DNA of 64,000 nt from positions 86,643-150,642 of the forward strand of contig JANDLU010000001.1 in NCBI GenBank assembly GCA_024330215.1, read 5' to 3'. A model generated the notes under the pieces. That model did no database searches and had not been told where the DNA came from. It saw nothing but the letters and a program-made list of their open reading frames with translations. Positions 1 to 9,609 of this stretch are shown here, piece after piece. This DNA comes from Candidatus Gaiellasilicea maunaloa. GTDB taxonomy: Bacteria; Actinomycetota; Thermoleophilia; Gaiellales; Gaiellaceae. The number at the start of each line of letters is the position of its first letter. Position 1 is the stretch's first letter. The translations under genes were made by a program, and so were the position numbers.

Positions 1-2
1 CG

Positions 3-218
3 ACCGAGGCCGACCGGCTGGCGCGCAGGTTGCGGTCGCTGTCTTGTGGGCGCGGAAAGATCTCCGCTGCTATCGCGTTCGTTGCCGTCCACCGCGGCCT
101 CTACAGGCAGAGCGGTTACTTCGGCCCCGGCTGCGCGGAGCGGGCGGAGGCGGCACTTCGGCGCACGGGCTGGCGCCTCCTCGGGCGCGACGGCGCGGTC
201 GCCGTCTACGGTCGCTAG
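3..218 (+). CDS. 3' fragment of an unidentified CDS truncated by the window edge
   Basis: Frame open from the window edge to a stop at 218, ending ...GWRLLGRDGAVAVYGR; convergent with the next gene. Confidence 0.35.
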   Translation, partial: TEADRLARRLRSLSCGRGKISAAIAFVAVHRGLYRQSGYFGPGCAERAEAALRRTGWRLLGRDGAVAVYGR

Positions 219-610
219 CTCTCCTCGGCCTTTCGGAAGAGCGCGATCAGCCACCAGCGCCACGCCGCGAGCAAGAAGAAGATCCCGGAGACCGCGAACG
301 CCCAGGGGATGCTGAAGAGCAGGTCGGTGATCAGGAAGAGGACGCCGGTGAAGGCGAGCGCGATCCCGGCCGTGCCCGCGATCGCCTCCCGGTTCCCCTT
401 CTGCAGCATCGCCTCCTTGTCGTCGTCGCGGAAGCGGATCCGGTGGAAGGCTGCCGGCGCGAGCAGCATCACGAGCGCGAACGCGGTCGAGAGCAGCGTC
501 GCGTAGTAGACGCGCTCCTGGACGAGAGTCAGCTTCGGAAAGGCCTCCGTGAATCGGATCGCGAGCAGGAAGCCGAAGAGCACCTCGGCGCCCGGGATCA
601 GCGAACGCAA
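215..610 (-). CDS. DUF6328-like small integral membrane protein
   Basis: Several hydrophobic helices and charged LRSLIPGAEVLFGFLLAIRF segment; TTG start as called, but the upstream frame (VAEESKKERLEREHGELLEE) looks coding. Confidence 0.55.
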   Translation of the reverse strand: MRSLIPGAEVLFGFLLAIRFTEAFPKLTLVQERVYYATLLSTAFALVMLLAPAAFHRIRFRDDDKEAMLQKGNREAIAGTAGIALAFTGVLFLITDLLFSIPWAFAVSGIFFLLAAWRWWLIALFRKAEES

Positions 611-670
611 CTCTTCCAGCAGCTCGCCGTGCTCGCGCTCGAGTCGTTCCTTCTTGCTCTCCTCGGCTAC

Positions 671-712
671 CTACATGCTCATCGCGTGAGTAGCCGGCGC
701 ACGAGAGCGCGG
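671..712 (-). pseudogene. Degenerate duplicate of the fabI 3' end
   Basis: CTACATGCTCATCGCGTGAGTAGCCGGCG.. matches the fabI 3' end at 2164-2208 (CTACATGCCCATCGCGTGATAGCCGGCG..) with small indels. Confidence 0.5.
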
Positions 713-1066
713 CGAATCGTCCCGGCGATCATGCTTCCCAGTGAGTTGGCAGCTGAGAAACGGGTCTGGCTGATTCGATTCTCGTCTACGCTCGCCGGAT
801 TCTGTCATCACGGGGTCGTCACGGTAGGTCTATCACGCCCGGTCAGGCGCTCCGGGAGCATCAGCGCATCCGCCAGCACGCCGACGAGCGCCTTCGAGCC
901 CTCCGGATCCGCCCACACATCTAGATGGTTGATCGCCAGCCTGTAAGGCGCCCGAAGCGCGTGTTGGTCACGCGCTCACCACGGTCGGGTGGAGCCGAAT
1001 CGGCGGTTCGGGCGGCGGCGTTGTCCAGCCCGGCCAGCGAGGGGATCCGGCGGAACCGCCCGACGG

Positions 1067-1447
1067 TCATCGGGCGCGCACGTGATAGGTCGCTGAGCGA
1101 AGCGCCTTCCCGGACGACTCGCCTCGCGTCAGCCCGAGGCGGATCGACGCCTTGCCCGTCCCGGTGGCGCGGAAGACGAGGACGACGCTCGCGCCGACGT
1201 CGGCCTCGGAGATCTGCCGGAGGACGCGCGTGTCGACGGGCCGGGCGACCCGCCAGACGAGGCCGGTCGACGGGTTCTGTCGTGGCAGAGCGACAGCGAC
1301 GAGCGAGCCACGAGCCGTCTCGATCGTCGTCACCGGGCCCTTGGGTAGCGGACCGATCGGTGTCGAGTCGGTGCTTGCGGACGTTGCCGCGGGGACGCCG
1401 ACGAGAACGACGACGATGAAGAGAGGAATGATGCGGAGGAGCCACAT
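1067..1447 (-). CDS. Secreted chagasin-like (inhibitor I42 family) protein
   Basis: Signal peptide followed by NPSTGLVWRV and GASVVLVFRATGTGKASIRLGLTRG, resembling the NPTTG and GxxxxxFxxxxxG loops of I42. Confidence 0.6.
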   Translation of the reverse strand: MWLLRIIPLFIVVVLVGVPAATSASTDSTPIGPLPKGPVTTIETARGSLVAVALPRQNPSTGLVWRVARPVDTRVLRQISEADVGASVVLVFRATGTGKASIRLGLTRGESSGKALRSATYHVRAR

Positions 1448-2163
1448 GATCGTTTCCTTTCGGTCGGGTTTCTTCCATCGACGGGCAGCCTCGAAGCTCT
1501 ACGCTCCGCACGAGGGCGACCGCGCGCGGTCAGACATGCCGTGCGAGTAGAGGACGATGACCCGCGGCGCCCAACCCCTCGAACGCTCGGAGCGACGGGC
1601 ACTCGAGCCGGACTCATGCTCGGAACTCATCGAATCGGACCCCCAATTTCCACTGATGCAACCGTGCTCGACGATCATCACAGGCACAGGCCTTGCGAAC
1701 GGTACGCTACCCGGCTTTCGGGGGTACGGCGCACGGCCGACGGCCGAGCCTGAGCCAGCATCGCGCCCCCGGCCACGCGACCGTCCATGCGGCCGGCCCC
1801 CAGAATATCGAGGCGCGCGCGTTCGCCTCGGTAGCAGTCCGCCACCTGCCGTACCCAGTGGCTCATCGACGACCACCCGGGCTACATCGAGGCCGGCCGC
1901 TACCCGGCGACGACGGAACGCTCGAGGTCCATGTCGCGGCGATGAGCAACGTGACGAGAGACCAGCCGCTGATCCGATTCTACGTCTTCGCGCCAGCGCG
2001 ACGTTCGCGCTCGTGCCGACGAAAGCCAACGAGGAGCCGCCGCCGTTCGACGAGGAAGCCGCAAGCCTCGCCTTCGAGTACTGGCGTCGCCGGCTCGAGA
2101 GCAGATGTCGGACATCACGGGGGCACCACCGGGTCACGTCTTGACAGCGTGTAGCGGCCTCAT

Positions 2164-2940
2164 CTACATGCCCATCGCGTGATAGCCGGCGTCGACGTAG
2201 AGCGTCGTCCCCGTCACGTTCTTCGCCTCGTCGGAGAGGAGATAGGCCGCGGCCGTTGCGACGTCGCCCGCGTCGATGTGGCGGCGCAGCGGCGCCCGCT
2301 CCTCGAACATCCGCTCCATCTCGGTGAAGCCCGCGATCGAGCGTGCGGCGAGCGTGCGCACCGGTCCTGCCGAGACTGCGTTGACGCGGATCGACTTCTC
2401 GCCGAGATCCCACGCGAGGTACTTGACCGAGGCATCCAGCGTCGCCTTCGCAACGCCCATCACGTTGTAGTGCGGCACGGCCCGCTCGCCGCCGAGGTAG
2501 GTCATCGTCACGATCGAGCCGCCGCCGCGGGCGGCCAGCAGCGGCTCGGCGGCGCGTGCGGTCGCGACGAGCGAGTAGGCGCTGATGTCGACGGCCATCC
2601 AGAAGCGGTCGCGCGGTGTATCCGTGAACCGGCCTTCGAGATCCTCGGCCGCGGCGAAGGCGACCGAATGGACGAGCAGGTCGAGCCCGCCGTCCCAGAC
2701 CTCGCCGACCTCCTGGAAGACCCGTGCGACGTCCTCGTCGGAGCGGACATCGCAGGCGGTGACGAGCTTCGAGCCGACCGTGCCGGCGAGGTTGCGGACC
2801 GAGCTCTCGATCCGCTCGCCCTGGAAGGTGAACGCGAGCTCGGCGCCCTCGTCGGCGAGCCGCTTCGCGATCGCCCAGGCGATCGAGCGCTTGTTCGCGA
2901 CGCCGAGAACGAGGGCGCGCTTGCCGGCGAAGCGGGACAC
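2164..2940 (-). CDS. fabI: Enoyl-[acyl-carrier-protein] reductase (NADH)
   Basis: GVANKRSIAWAIAK, YNVMGVAKATLD and SAGPVRTLAARSI motifs typical of FabI. Confidence 0.93.
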   Translation of the reverse strand: MSRFAGKRALVLGVANKRSIAWAIAKRLADEGAELAFTFQGERIESSVRNLAGTVGSKLVTACDVRSDEDVARVFQEVGEVWDGGLDLLVHSVAFAAAEDLEGRFTDTPRDRFWMAVDISAYSLVATARAAEPLLAARGGGSIVTMTYLGGERAVPHYNVMGVAKATLDASVKYLAWDLGEKSIRVNAVSAGPVRTLAARSIAGFTEMERMFEERAPLRRHIDAGDVATAAAYLLSDEAKNVTGTTLYVDAGYHAMGM

Positions 2941-2980
2941 GGCCGCGAGTCTACGGCAGCGGAGGAAAACCTAGGCTACT

Positions 2981-5900
2981 GTGGCGGTCGTGCGCCGGCT
3001 CGTAGCGCTTCTCTCGCTCGGCCTGGCGCTCGCCGTCGCGTCCTCCGCCACGGCCGCGTTCCAGCCGATCCGGCGGACGCACGGGGAGCTCGAGCTGCCT
3101 CGCGTACGGGCCGGGACGATCCAGGAGCCCGCGGCGCACCGGAGAGGGCGTGTGAGCGTGATCCTCACCCTGGCCCAGCCTCCCCTCGCCGCCTGGTCGC
3201 GGTCGTTCGCCGCCCGGAGCGCGCCGCGCCGGTTGAACGTGCAGAGCACCTCGTCGAAGGCCTATGTCGCCACGCTTCTCGCCGCCCAGAGGCGAGCCGA
3301 GGCGACGCTCCGGCGCGCGATTCCGTCCGCGAGGGTGAGCCGCCACTACACGCTGCTCCTGAACGGGATGGCGGTCGAGATCCCCGTCAAGAAGCTGCCC
3401 GTTGCGGCCGGGCTCTCGTTTGCGCACAAGCTCTACCCCAGCCTCCGCTACACGCTCGCACTCAATCGCGGGCCAGACGTGATCGGCGCGCGCGCGCTCG
3501 CGGCGGCCGGCGGCGGTAGCGGCGAGGGCATCAAGATCGCGGTCGTCGACGACGGGATCGACCCGAAGAACCGCTTCTTCGACCCGGCCGGCTTCAGCTA
3601 TCCCGAGGGCTTCCCGAAGGGCGGCACCAAGTGGACGACGCCGAAGGTGATCGTCGCGCGCTCCTTCGTCGGAGTTGGCGCCGACGAGGCGAGCCGGCTC
3701 GCAGTCGATCCCAAGGCCTCGTTCCACGGAACGCACGTCGCCGGGATAGCGGCCGGCAATGCGGGCACTACTGCTCCGGCCGGGCGCGACCACCCCGAGA
3801 TCGCAGGCCTCTCCGGCGTCGCGCCGCGCGCCCAGATCGGCAACTACCGCGTTTTCAACGTCCCCACCTTTGCGGGCCACGTCGGCAACACGCCCGAGAT
3901 CGTGGCCGCGTTCGAGTCGGCGGTGCGCGACGGAATGGACGTGATCAACTTCTCGGGCGGCGGGCCGCAGACCGATCCGGCGAGCGACGCGCTGATCGAG
4001 GCCGTGCGAAATGTCTCCGCCGCCGGGGTCGTACCGGTGATCTCGGCGGGCAACGACCGCGACGACTACGGGCTCGGCTCGACCGGCTCGCCCGGCAGCG
4101 CGCCGGACGCGATCTCGGTCGCCGCGCTCTCGAACACGCACGTCTTCGCGCCGGCGCTCTCCGTGGTCGCGCCAGGAGCGCCCGGGAGCCTGACGCGGAT
4201 TCCGTTCAACGGTCGTGGTGCGGCGGCCTGGGCCGCGGGCGACCAGCCGCTGGTCGACATCGGCTCGATCGTCTCGGCCGCGGGCGCGCCGGTTCCGCGC
4301 AACCTCTGCGGGCCTCCGGGCAATCTGAACGGCGGCCCGTCGCCGCTTCCCCCCGGCTCGCTGACCGGCGCGATCGCGCTCGTCTCCCGCGGCGATTGCG
4401 TCTTCGTGCTCAAGGCCGCCCGCGCAAAGGCGGCCGGGGCAATCGGGATCGTGCTCGTCGACAACCGCCCCGGCGAGGCGAACGGGATCCCGATCCAGCT
4501 CGCGCTCCCCGCCGGGATGGTCTCGGACCTCGACGGCTCCCGGCTGCGCGCGTACCTCGTCGGCCAAGGCGGACGCGCGCCCGTCAGGATCGGGAGCAGC
4601 CCGGAGGAGCTCGCCACCGGCCGCAGCGGTGTCGTGACGAGCTTCTCGTCCGGTGGACTGACCGCCTTCGGCCATCAACTGAAGCCGGATCTCGGCGCAC
4701 CCGGCGGTGCGATCCTCTCGGCCACGCTCGCGATCGCGGGCGGGCCGTTCGCGGTATTCGACGGGACGAGCATGTCCGCGCCGCACGTGGCAGGCGCGGC
4801 AGCGCTCCTGCTCCAGCGGCATCGCGGCTGGTCGCCGCGCCAGGTCAAGTCGGCGCTCGTCTCGACCGCCGGCCCGGCCTGGGCCGACACAGCGCGGACC
4901 GTCGAGGCGCCGGTGCTCCTCTCCGGGGCGGGCCTCGCGAACGTCGTGGCGGCGAACGATCCGAAGCTCTTCACGGATCCCGTCTCACTCTCCTTCGGCG
5001 ATCTGAACGTGAACCGCGGCGGCGCCGCTCGGTCGCTGCTGCTCTCGCTCGCCGACGCCGGCGGTGGCGCGGGCGCCTGGTCTGTGGAGCTGAAGGCACA
5101 GGCGCAGCCGAGCGGCGTCACGATCGAGGTTCCCGGCAGCATCTCGATCTCGCCCGGCGGCGAGCTGATCGTGCCGGTCACCGCGCGCGCGGTTGGCAAT
5201 GCGGTCGCCGGCGAGGCCTACGGTTTCCTGCTACTGCGTCGCGGCGACGACGTCCGCAAGGTGCCCTACGCGCTCCTCGTCACGCGCCCGGGCCTCGAGT
5301 CGGCGCCGGTCGTGCCGCTCCGGCTCATCCAGACCGGCGACACGCGCAAGGGCTCGTCACGGGCTTCGGTCTACAAATATCCGGCGGCCGCGTTCGGCCC
5401 CGCGGCGAGCTACACCGGCGCGCCGGTAAACGAGGACGGCGGCGAGACCCTGTACCGGATCCGGGTCGACGAACCCGCCGTAAACCTCGGCGCCGCCGTG
5501 ATCGTCTCCTCGCCAGGCTCGCTCATCCATCCGTGGGTGCTCGGCTCACCCGACGAGAACGACGTTCAGGGGTATGCCGGCACGCCCGTGAACGTGAACA
5601 ACCTGACGATCGACTATCCGCTCGACATCGGCGCCGCCGGCACCGTCTTCCCGCGCACGAAGAGCTACTACGTCTCGGTCGACTCCGGTCGCGACCCCTT
5701 CACGGGACGCTCGCTCGGCGGGCAGTACGTCCTCCGGGCGTGGGTGAACGACGTCGAGCCGCCGCTCCTCGGCCTGATGACTGCGCGCGTCTCCGCCGGC
5801 CGCCCGACGATCGCGCTCCGCGTCTTCGACGAGGGCGCGGGCGTCAATCCGTACTCGCTCGCGATCGCGTACGGGCGCACGCTGATCGGTGCCGCCGCCT

Positions 5901-6361
5901 ACGACCCGAGCTCCGGGATCGCCCTCTTCCCGCTTCCCCGCGAGGCAGCGGTGCTGAAGGCGGGCAAGCGCACGCTCGCCGCCGAGGCGGCCGATTTCCA
6001 GGAGGCGAAGAACGTCGACTCCGTCGGCGACGAGCTGCTGCCGAACACGGCGTTCGCGCGTGGGCCGATCCGCGTCGTCGCCGGCCCGACCTTGACCTGG
6101 CTCGCACCGGAAGTGCGCGAATGCGCTGCGGCCCGCACTCCGCTCGTCGTCCTCGCCGGCTCGACCGCGAAGGTGCGCTCGGTGCGGTTCTTCGACGGGC
6201 GCGAGGCGATCGGCGCGGGGCGCGGCGGGCAGGCCGGGCTCTATACCGGCACCTGGCGTCGCGGCGACGCGGCAAAGGGGGCGCACACCCTGCGAGCGAT
6301 CGTCACCGACGCCGACGGCCGCAAGGCCGAGGCGCGACGGATCGTCCGCGTCTGCGGCTAG
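2981..6361 (+). CDS. Secreted subtilisin-like serine protease (S8) with PA-like insert
   Basis: Signal peptide; catalytic motifs VVDDGID, HGTHVAGIAAG, GTSMSAPHVAGAAALL. Confidence 0.92.
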   Translation: MAVVRRLVALLSLGLALAVASSATAAFQPIRRTHGELELPRVRAGTIQEPAAHRRGRVSVILTLAQPPLAAWSRSFAARSAPRRLNVQSTSSKAYVATLLAAQRRAEATLRRAIPSARVSRHYTLLLNGMAVEIPVKKLPVAAGLSFAHKLYPSLRYTLALNRGPDVIGARALAAAGGGSGEGIKIAVVDDGIDPKNRFFDPAGFSYPEGFPKGGTKWTTPKVIVARSFVGVGADEASRLAVDPKASFHGTHVAGIAAGNAGTTAPAGRDHPEIAGLSGVAPRAQIGNYRVFNVPTFAGHVGNTPEIVAAFESAVRDGMDVINFSGGGPQTDPASDALIEAVRNVSAAGVVPVISAGNDRDDYGLGSTGSPGSAPDAISVAALSNTHVFAPALSVVAPGAPGSLTRIPFNGRGAAAWAAGDQPLVDIGSIVSAAGAPVPRNLCGPPGNLNGGPSPLPPGSLTGAIALVSRGDCVFVLKAARAKAAGAIGIVLVDNRPGEANGIPIQLALPAGMVSDLDGSRLRAYLVGQGGRAPVRIGSSPEELATGRSGVVTSFSSGGLTAFGHQLKPDLGAPGGAILSATLAIAGGPFAVFDGTSMSAPHVAGAAALLLQRHRGWSPRQVKSALVSTAGPAWADTARTVEAPVLLSGAGLANVVAANDPKLFTDPVSLSFGDLNVNRGGAARSLLLSLADAGGGAGAWSVELKAQAQPSGVTIEVPGSISISPGGELIVPVTARAVGNAVAGEAYGFLLLRRGDDVRKVPYALLVTRPGLESAPVVPLRLIQTGDTRKGSSRASVYKYPAAAFGPAASYTGAPVNEDGGETLYRIRVDEPAVNLGAAVIVSSPGSLIHPWVLGSPDENDVQGYAGTPVNVNNLTIDYPLDIGAAGTVFPRTKSYYVSVDSGRDPFTGRSLGGQYVLRAWVNDVEPPLLGLMTARVSAGRPTIALRVFDEGAGVNPYSLAIAYGRTLIGAAAYDPSSGIALFPLPREAAVLKAGKRTLAAEAADFQEAKNVDSVGDELLPNTAFARGPIRVVAGPTLTWLAPEVRECAAARTPLVVLAGSTAKVRSVRFFDGREAIGAGRGGQAGLYTGTWRRGDAAKGAHTLRAIVTDADGRKAEARRIVRVCG

Positions 6362-7518
6362 ATCCGGCGGGCGCCGACCCAGGTACTCGCGTACCAGGAG
6401 TCGCTGAGGTTGGAGATCTTGACGACGTCGCCGGAGTGCGGAGCGTGGATGAACTGGCCACCGCCGATGTAGATCCCCATGTGGCCGAGCCCGTTGAAGA
6501 AGACGAGGTCGCCGCCCTCGAGTCGATCCCGGGAAACAGCCGAGCCCATCCCGTACTGCGACGCAGCATGATGGGGCAGGGAGACGCCGAGCTTCCCGTA
6601 GACGTACATGCTGAAGCCGGAGCAGTCGAAGCCGGAGGGATCGCCGCCGCCCCAGCGGTAGGGGACGCCGAGGTATTGCATCGCGATCCCGACGGCGCCA
6701 CCGAAGCGAGCGGCAGGGGCGTCCAACGGCGCCACAGCGGGGTCGGCGGTGGTGAATGGAGCGGCCGTAGCGGCCGTAGCGGTGGGAGCGGCGACTCCCG
6801 GCGCGGGCGCCGCCGCTACGGACGGTGCCGCGGCCCGAGCCTGCGCCTGCTGTCGGCTGGCTGCGGCCAGCCGAGCTCTCGCCTGCGCCTCGAGCCGCGC
6901 TTGCCGGCGTGCCTCCGCGGCCTCGAGCTCGGCGATCTGGCCCTTGATCGAGCTCAGCATCCGCTGGCGCTCGCGAAGCTGGCCCTCGATCGAGCTGCGC
7001 CGGCTCGCGCGCTCGTCGACGATCTTCGTCTGCGCCTTCCGGGCAGCCTCGAGCCGCTGCTTGCGCGAGCGCACCTCCAGCTTGGACGACTTGACCTCGC
7101 GCAGCACGCGGGCGTCCTGCTCGGAGACGCGCTCGACCGCATCGAGCCGGTTCAGCAGGTCGTCGAGCGACTCGGCACCGAGCAGCACCTCGACGGCGGA
7201 CGACTCGCGTCCGTTCACGTAGAGCGCGACGAGCCGCTCGGAGAGGTGCTGCTGGGCTCCCGCGAGGCTCGAGCGGGCGATTGCGAGATGCCGTGCGTTC
7301 GTCTTCAGCTCCGCCTCGATTCCATCGAGCCTGACGGTCGCAAGGTTGTAGGCCTCGACGGCGTGCCCGAGCTGACCGTCGATCGCACGGATCTGCGCGA
7401 GGACGTCCTGAGCCTCTGCCCGCTTGGCCGTCACGCTCGGGTCTGCCGACGCCGATTTCACCGAGCCGCCGACGACGGCCGCGAGAACCGCCGCGAGCAG
7501 CACGAGGAATGCCGGCAC
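6358..7518 (-). CDS. Coiled-coil NlpC/P60 peptidoglycan endopeptidase
   Basis: Signal peptide, long coiled coil, C-terminal YRWGGGDPSGFDCSGFSMYVYGKLGVSLPHHAASQ; GTG start proposed at 7518. Confidence 0.88.
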   Translation of the reverse strand: MPAFLVLLAAVLAAVVGGSVKSASADPSVTAKRAEAQDVLAQIRAIDGQLGHAVEAYNLATVRLDGIEAELKTNARHLAIARSSLAGAQQHLSERLVALYVNGRESSAVEVLLGAESLDDLLNRLDAVERVSEQDARVLREVKSSKLEVRSRKQRLEAARKAQTKIVDERASRRSSIEGQLRERQRMLSSIKGQIAELEAAEARRQARLEAQARARLAAASRQQAQARAAAPSVAAAPAPGVAAPTATAATAAPFTTADPAVAPLDAPAARFGGAVGIAMQYLGVPYRWGGGDPSGFDCSGFSMYVYGKLGVSLPHHAASQYGMGSAVSRDRLEGGDLVFFNGLGHMGIYIGGGQFIHAPHSGDVVKISNLSDSWYASTWVGARRI

Positions 7519-7741
7519 TTGCCTTATGCTCGAACGAATCCGTCTCTCCGACCACGAGACGACACGACACGGAGCTCCGGCGACACTCGCTGGGGGGCCA
7601 GGGGCGTCACAAGCTGGCCACCCTAGCAGGCTGCTCGGACGCTTGCAATCCGCAGACAAGCCAAAAACCGCATTCCCGAAGCGCCGTTCGCTGAGCACAA
7701 ACACCGGCTCTGCAGGGGACCTGTGCTACTGTCCGCGCCCC

Positions 7742-8782
7742 GTGCGGAGCGTATCCACGAGCGGCACGACTCGGCTTGCCGTCGTCGCCGCGAGTCTCGC
7801 CGCGGTCGCGGCGGTCGCGGTCGCGCTGGTTCCCGTCGGACTGGGCGCCGACTCGTCGGGGCTCCGACTCCGGGCGAACGAGGCACGGACCCAGGAGTCG
7901 TCGGCGGCGTCACGAGCGCAGGCCGCAGTGCTGACCCTCTACGCACTCGAGACCGAGCTTTCGGAGGCGCGTGCCAGCATTGCCGCCGCCGAGGCCAGAC
8001 GCGCGGCCCTCGCCCGCGAGCGCGCCTCCGCCCGTCACCGACTCGAGCTGGCCCGAAGGGCGACGCGCATCTCGGAGACCAGGCTCGCCGAGCTCGTCCG
8101 GACGCTCTATGTGCAGGAAGGCGCCGACCCGCTCGCGGTCCTGCTCGGCGCCGGCTCGCTCGACGAGGCGCTCGTCGGACTCGACAACCTCGAGCGTGCG
8201 GCGGTCGACAATCGCCGCATCCTCGAGCAGGCGAGCTCGACCAGAGCCCGGCTCGAGCAGCTCGCCGCTCGATTCGATGCGCGAGACGCGGAGCTGGCCC
8301 ACGTCTCCGAGGCGGCGCAGAGGAGACTGCTAGCACTCGAGGCGAAGCTTGCCGAGCGTGCGGCGTACATCGACTCGCTCGAGCGACGGCAGGGTCTGGC
8401 CGGCCAGAGGCTAGCAGCCCTCGAGGCGCAGGCCCGAGCAGCGGGGCGTCGAACCGAGGCTCTCACCACGCCGGGGCGGCTGCCGGCGGCGCTCGAGCCC
8501 GCAGCTCCCGTCGCGACGAGCGGGCAGACGCTGACGGTCTCGGCGGTCGGCTACAGCCTTCCTGGCCGAACGGCCTCCGGCCTGCCGGCAGGGCACGGCG
8601 CGGTCGCTGTCGACCCGAGCGTGATCCCCCTCGGGACACGGTTCTTCGTTCCCGGGTATGGCGAAGCGGTCGCCGCGGACACCGGCGGCGCCGTCCTGGG
8701 CGCTGTCATCGATCTCTGGTTTCCCACGCCAGCCGCCGCGCGACGCTGGGGCCGGCGAACCGTCTCGATCGCGATTCGCTGA
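7742..8782 (+). CDS. Secreted coiled-coil protein with C-terminal 3D domain
   Basis: Signal peptide/TM, coiled coil, C-terminus AVAVDPSVIPLGTRFFVPGYGEAVAADTGGAVLGAVIDLWF; GTG start proposed. Confidence 0.82.
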   Translation: MRSVSTSGTTRLAVVAASLAAVAAVAVALVPVGLGADSSGLRLRANEARTQESSAASRAQAAVLTLYALETELSEARASIAAAEARRAALARERASARHRLELARRATRISETRLAELVRTLYVQEGADPLAVLLGAGSLDEALVGLDNLERAAVDNRRILEQASSTRARLEQLAARFDARDAELAHVSEAAQRRLLALEAKLAERAAYIDSLERRQGLAGQRLAALEAQARAAGRRTEALTTPGRLPAALEPAAPVATSGQTLTVSAVGYSLPGRTASGLPAGHGAVAVDPSVIPLGTRFFVPGYGEAVAADTGGAVLGAVIDLWFPTPAAARRWGRRTVSIAIR

Positions 8783-8836
8783 GCCGCGGCCACGGCCCGA
8801 GCAGGGCTCCGCGGAAACGGCCCGAACAGGACCTTC

Positions 8837-8888
8837 AGATGGTTGATCGGAAAATGGCGCGCAGCCGTGATTTTCCGATCAACCATCT
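8837..8888. terminator. Long hairpin with 19-bp arms between the 3D-domain gene and the response regulator
   Basis: AGATGGTTGATCGGAAAAT ggcgcgcagccgtg ATTTTCCGATCAACCATCT, perfect arms. Confidence 0.6.
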
Positions 8889-8924
8889 AGACTGCCCGGC
8901 TCACGTGCCACCCCGGGGGACCCG

Positions 8925-9605
8925 ATGAACGAGACGGTAACGACGACGGACGACGAGCCGCGCGACGTGCGCGTTCTCCTCGTCGATGATCACGACCTCT
9001 TCCGCACCGGCCTGCGGAATCTGCTCGAAGTGCAGGGGATCCACATCGTCGGCGAGGCCGCCAGCGGCTCGGAGGCGCTCCGGATCGTCCGCGAGACGGC
9101 GCCCGACGTCGTCGTCATGGATCTGAACATGCCCGGCATGAACGGCGTCGAGGCGACGCGACACATGAGTCGGGATGCCCCTCTCACCCGCGTGATCGTC
9201 CTCACCGTCTCCGATCAGGAGCAGGACGTGATGCACGCGATCCTCGCGGGCGCCTGCGGCTACCTGCTCAAGGACGCGTCGATCCAGGATCTGATCCGGG
9301 GAATCGAGTCGGCCGCGGTCGGCGAGTCGCTGATCTCGCCGCACATCGCGGGCAAGGTGCTTCAGCACGTGCGCTCGACGACGGCGTCACCGGACGCCGC
9401 GGAGACGATCCGCGCCGAGCTCTCCGACCGGGAGGTACAGGTGCTGAAGCTGATCGCGAACGGCAAGGACAACGCGATGATTGCCGGCGAGCTGCACATC
9501 AGCCCGAAGACCGTCAAGAACCACATCTCGAACATCCTGATGAAGCTCCAGATGGAGAACCGGATCCAGGCCGCGGTCTACGCCGTCCGCTCCGGGATCG
9601 TGTAG
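8925..9605 (+). CDS. NarL/LuxR-family response regulator
   Basis: Receiver domain (VLLVDDHDLFRTGL, PDVVVMDLNMPGMNG) plus LuxR HTH (LSDREVQVLKLIANGKDNAMIAGELHISPKTVKNHISNIL). Confidence 0.93.
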   Translation: MNETVTTTDDEPRDVRVLLVDDHDLFRTGLRNLLEVQGIHIVGEAASGSEALRIVRETAPDVVVMDLNMPGMNGVEATRHMSRDAPLTRVIVLTVSDQEQDVMHAILAGACGYLLKDASIQDLIRGIESAAVGESLISPHIAGKVLQHVRSTTASPDAAETIRAELSDREVQVLKLIANGKDNAMIAGELHISPKTVKNHISNILMKLQMENRIQAAVYAVRSGIV

Positions 9606-9609
9606 AGGG

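Noticed and set aside
918-935. CATCTAGATGGTTGATCG resembles one arm of the 8837-8888 hairpin
   Set aside because: A 16-17-nt match is not clearly beyond chance in 64 kb; not reported as a repeat family.
1499-2160. Several overlapping ORFs on both strands
   Set aside because: None showed recognisable motifs or consistent coding character; left unannotated, possibly decayed sequence.
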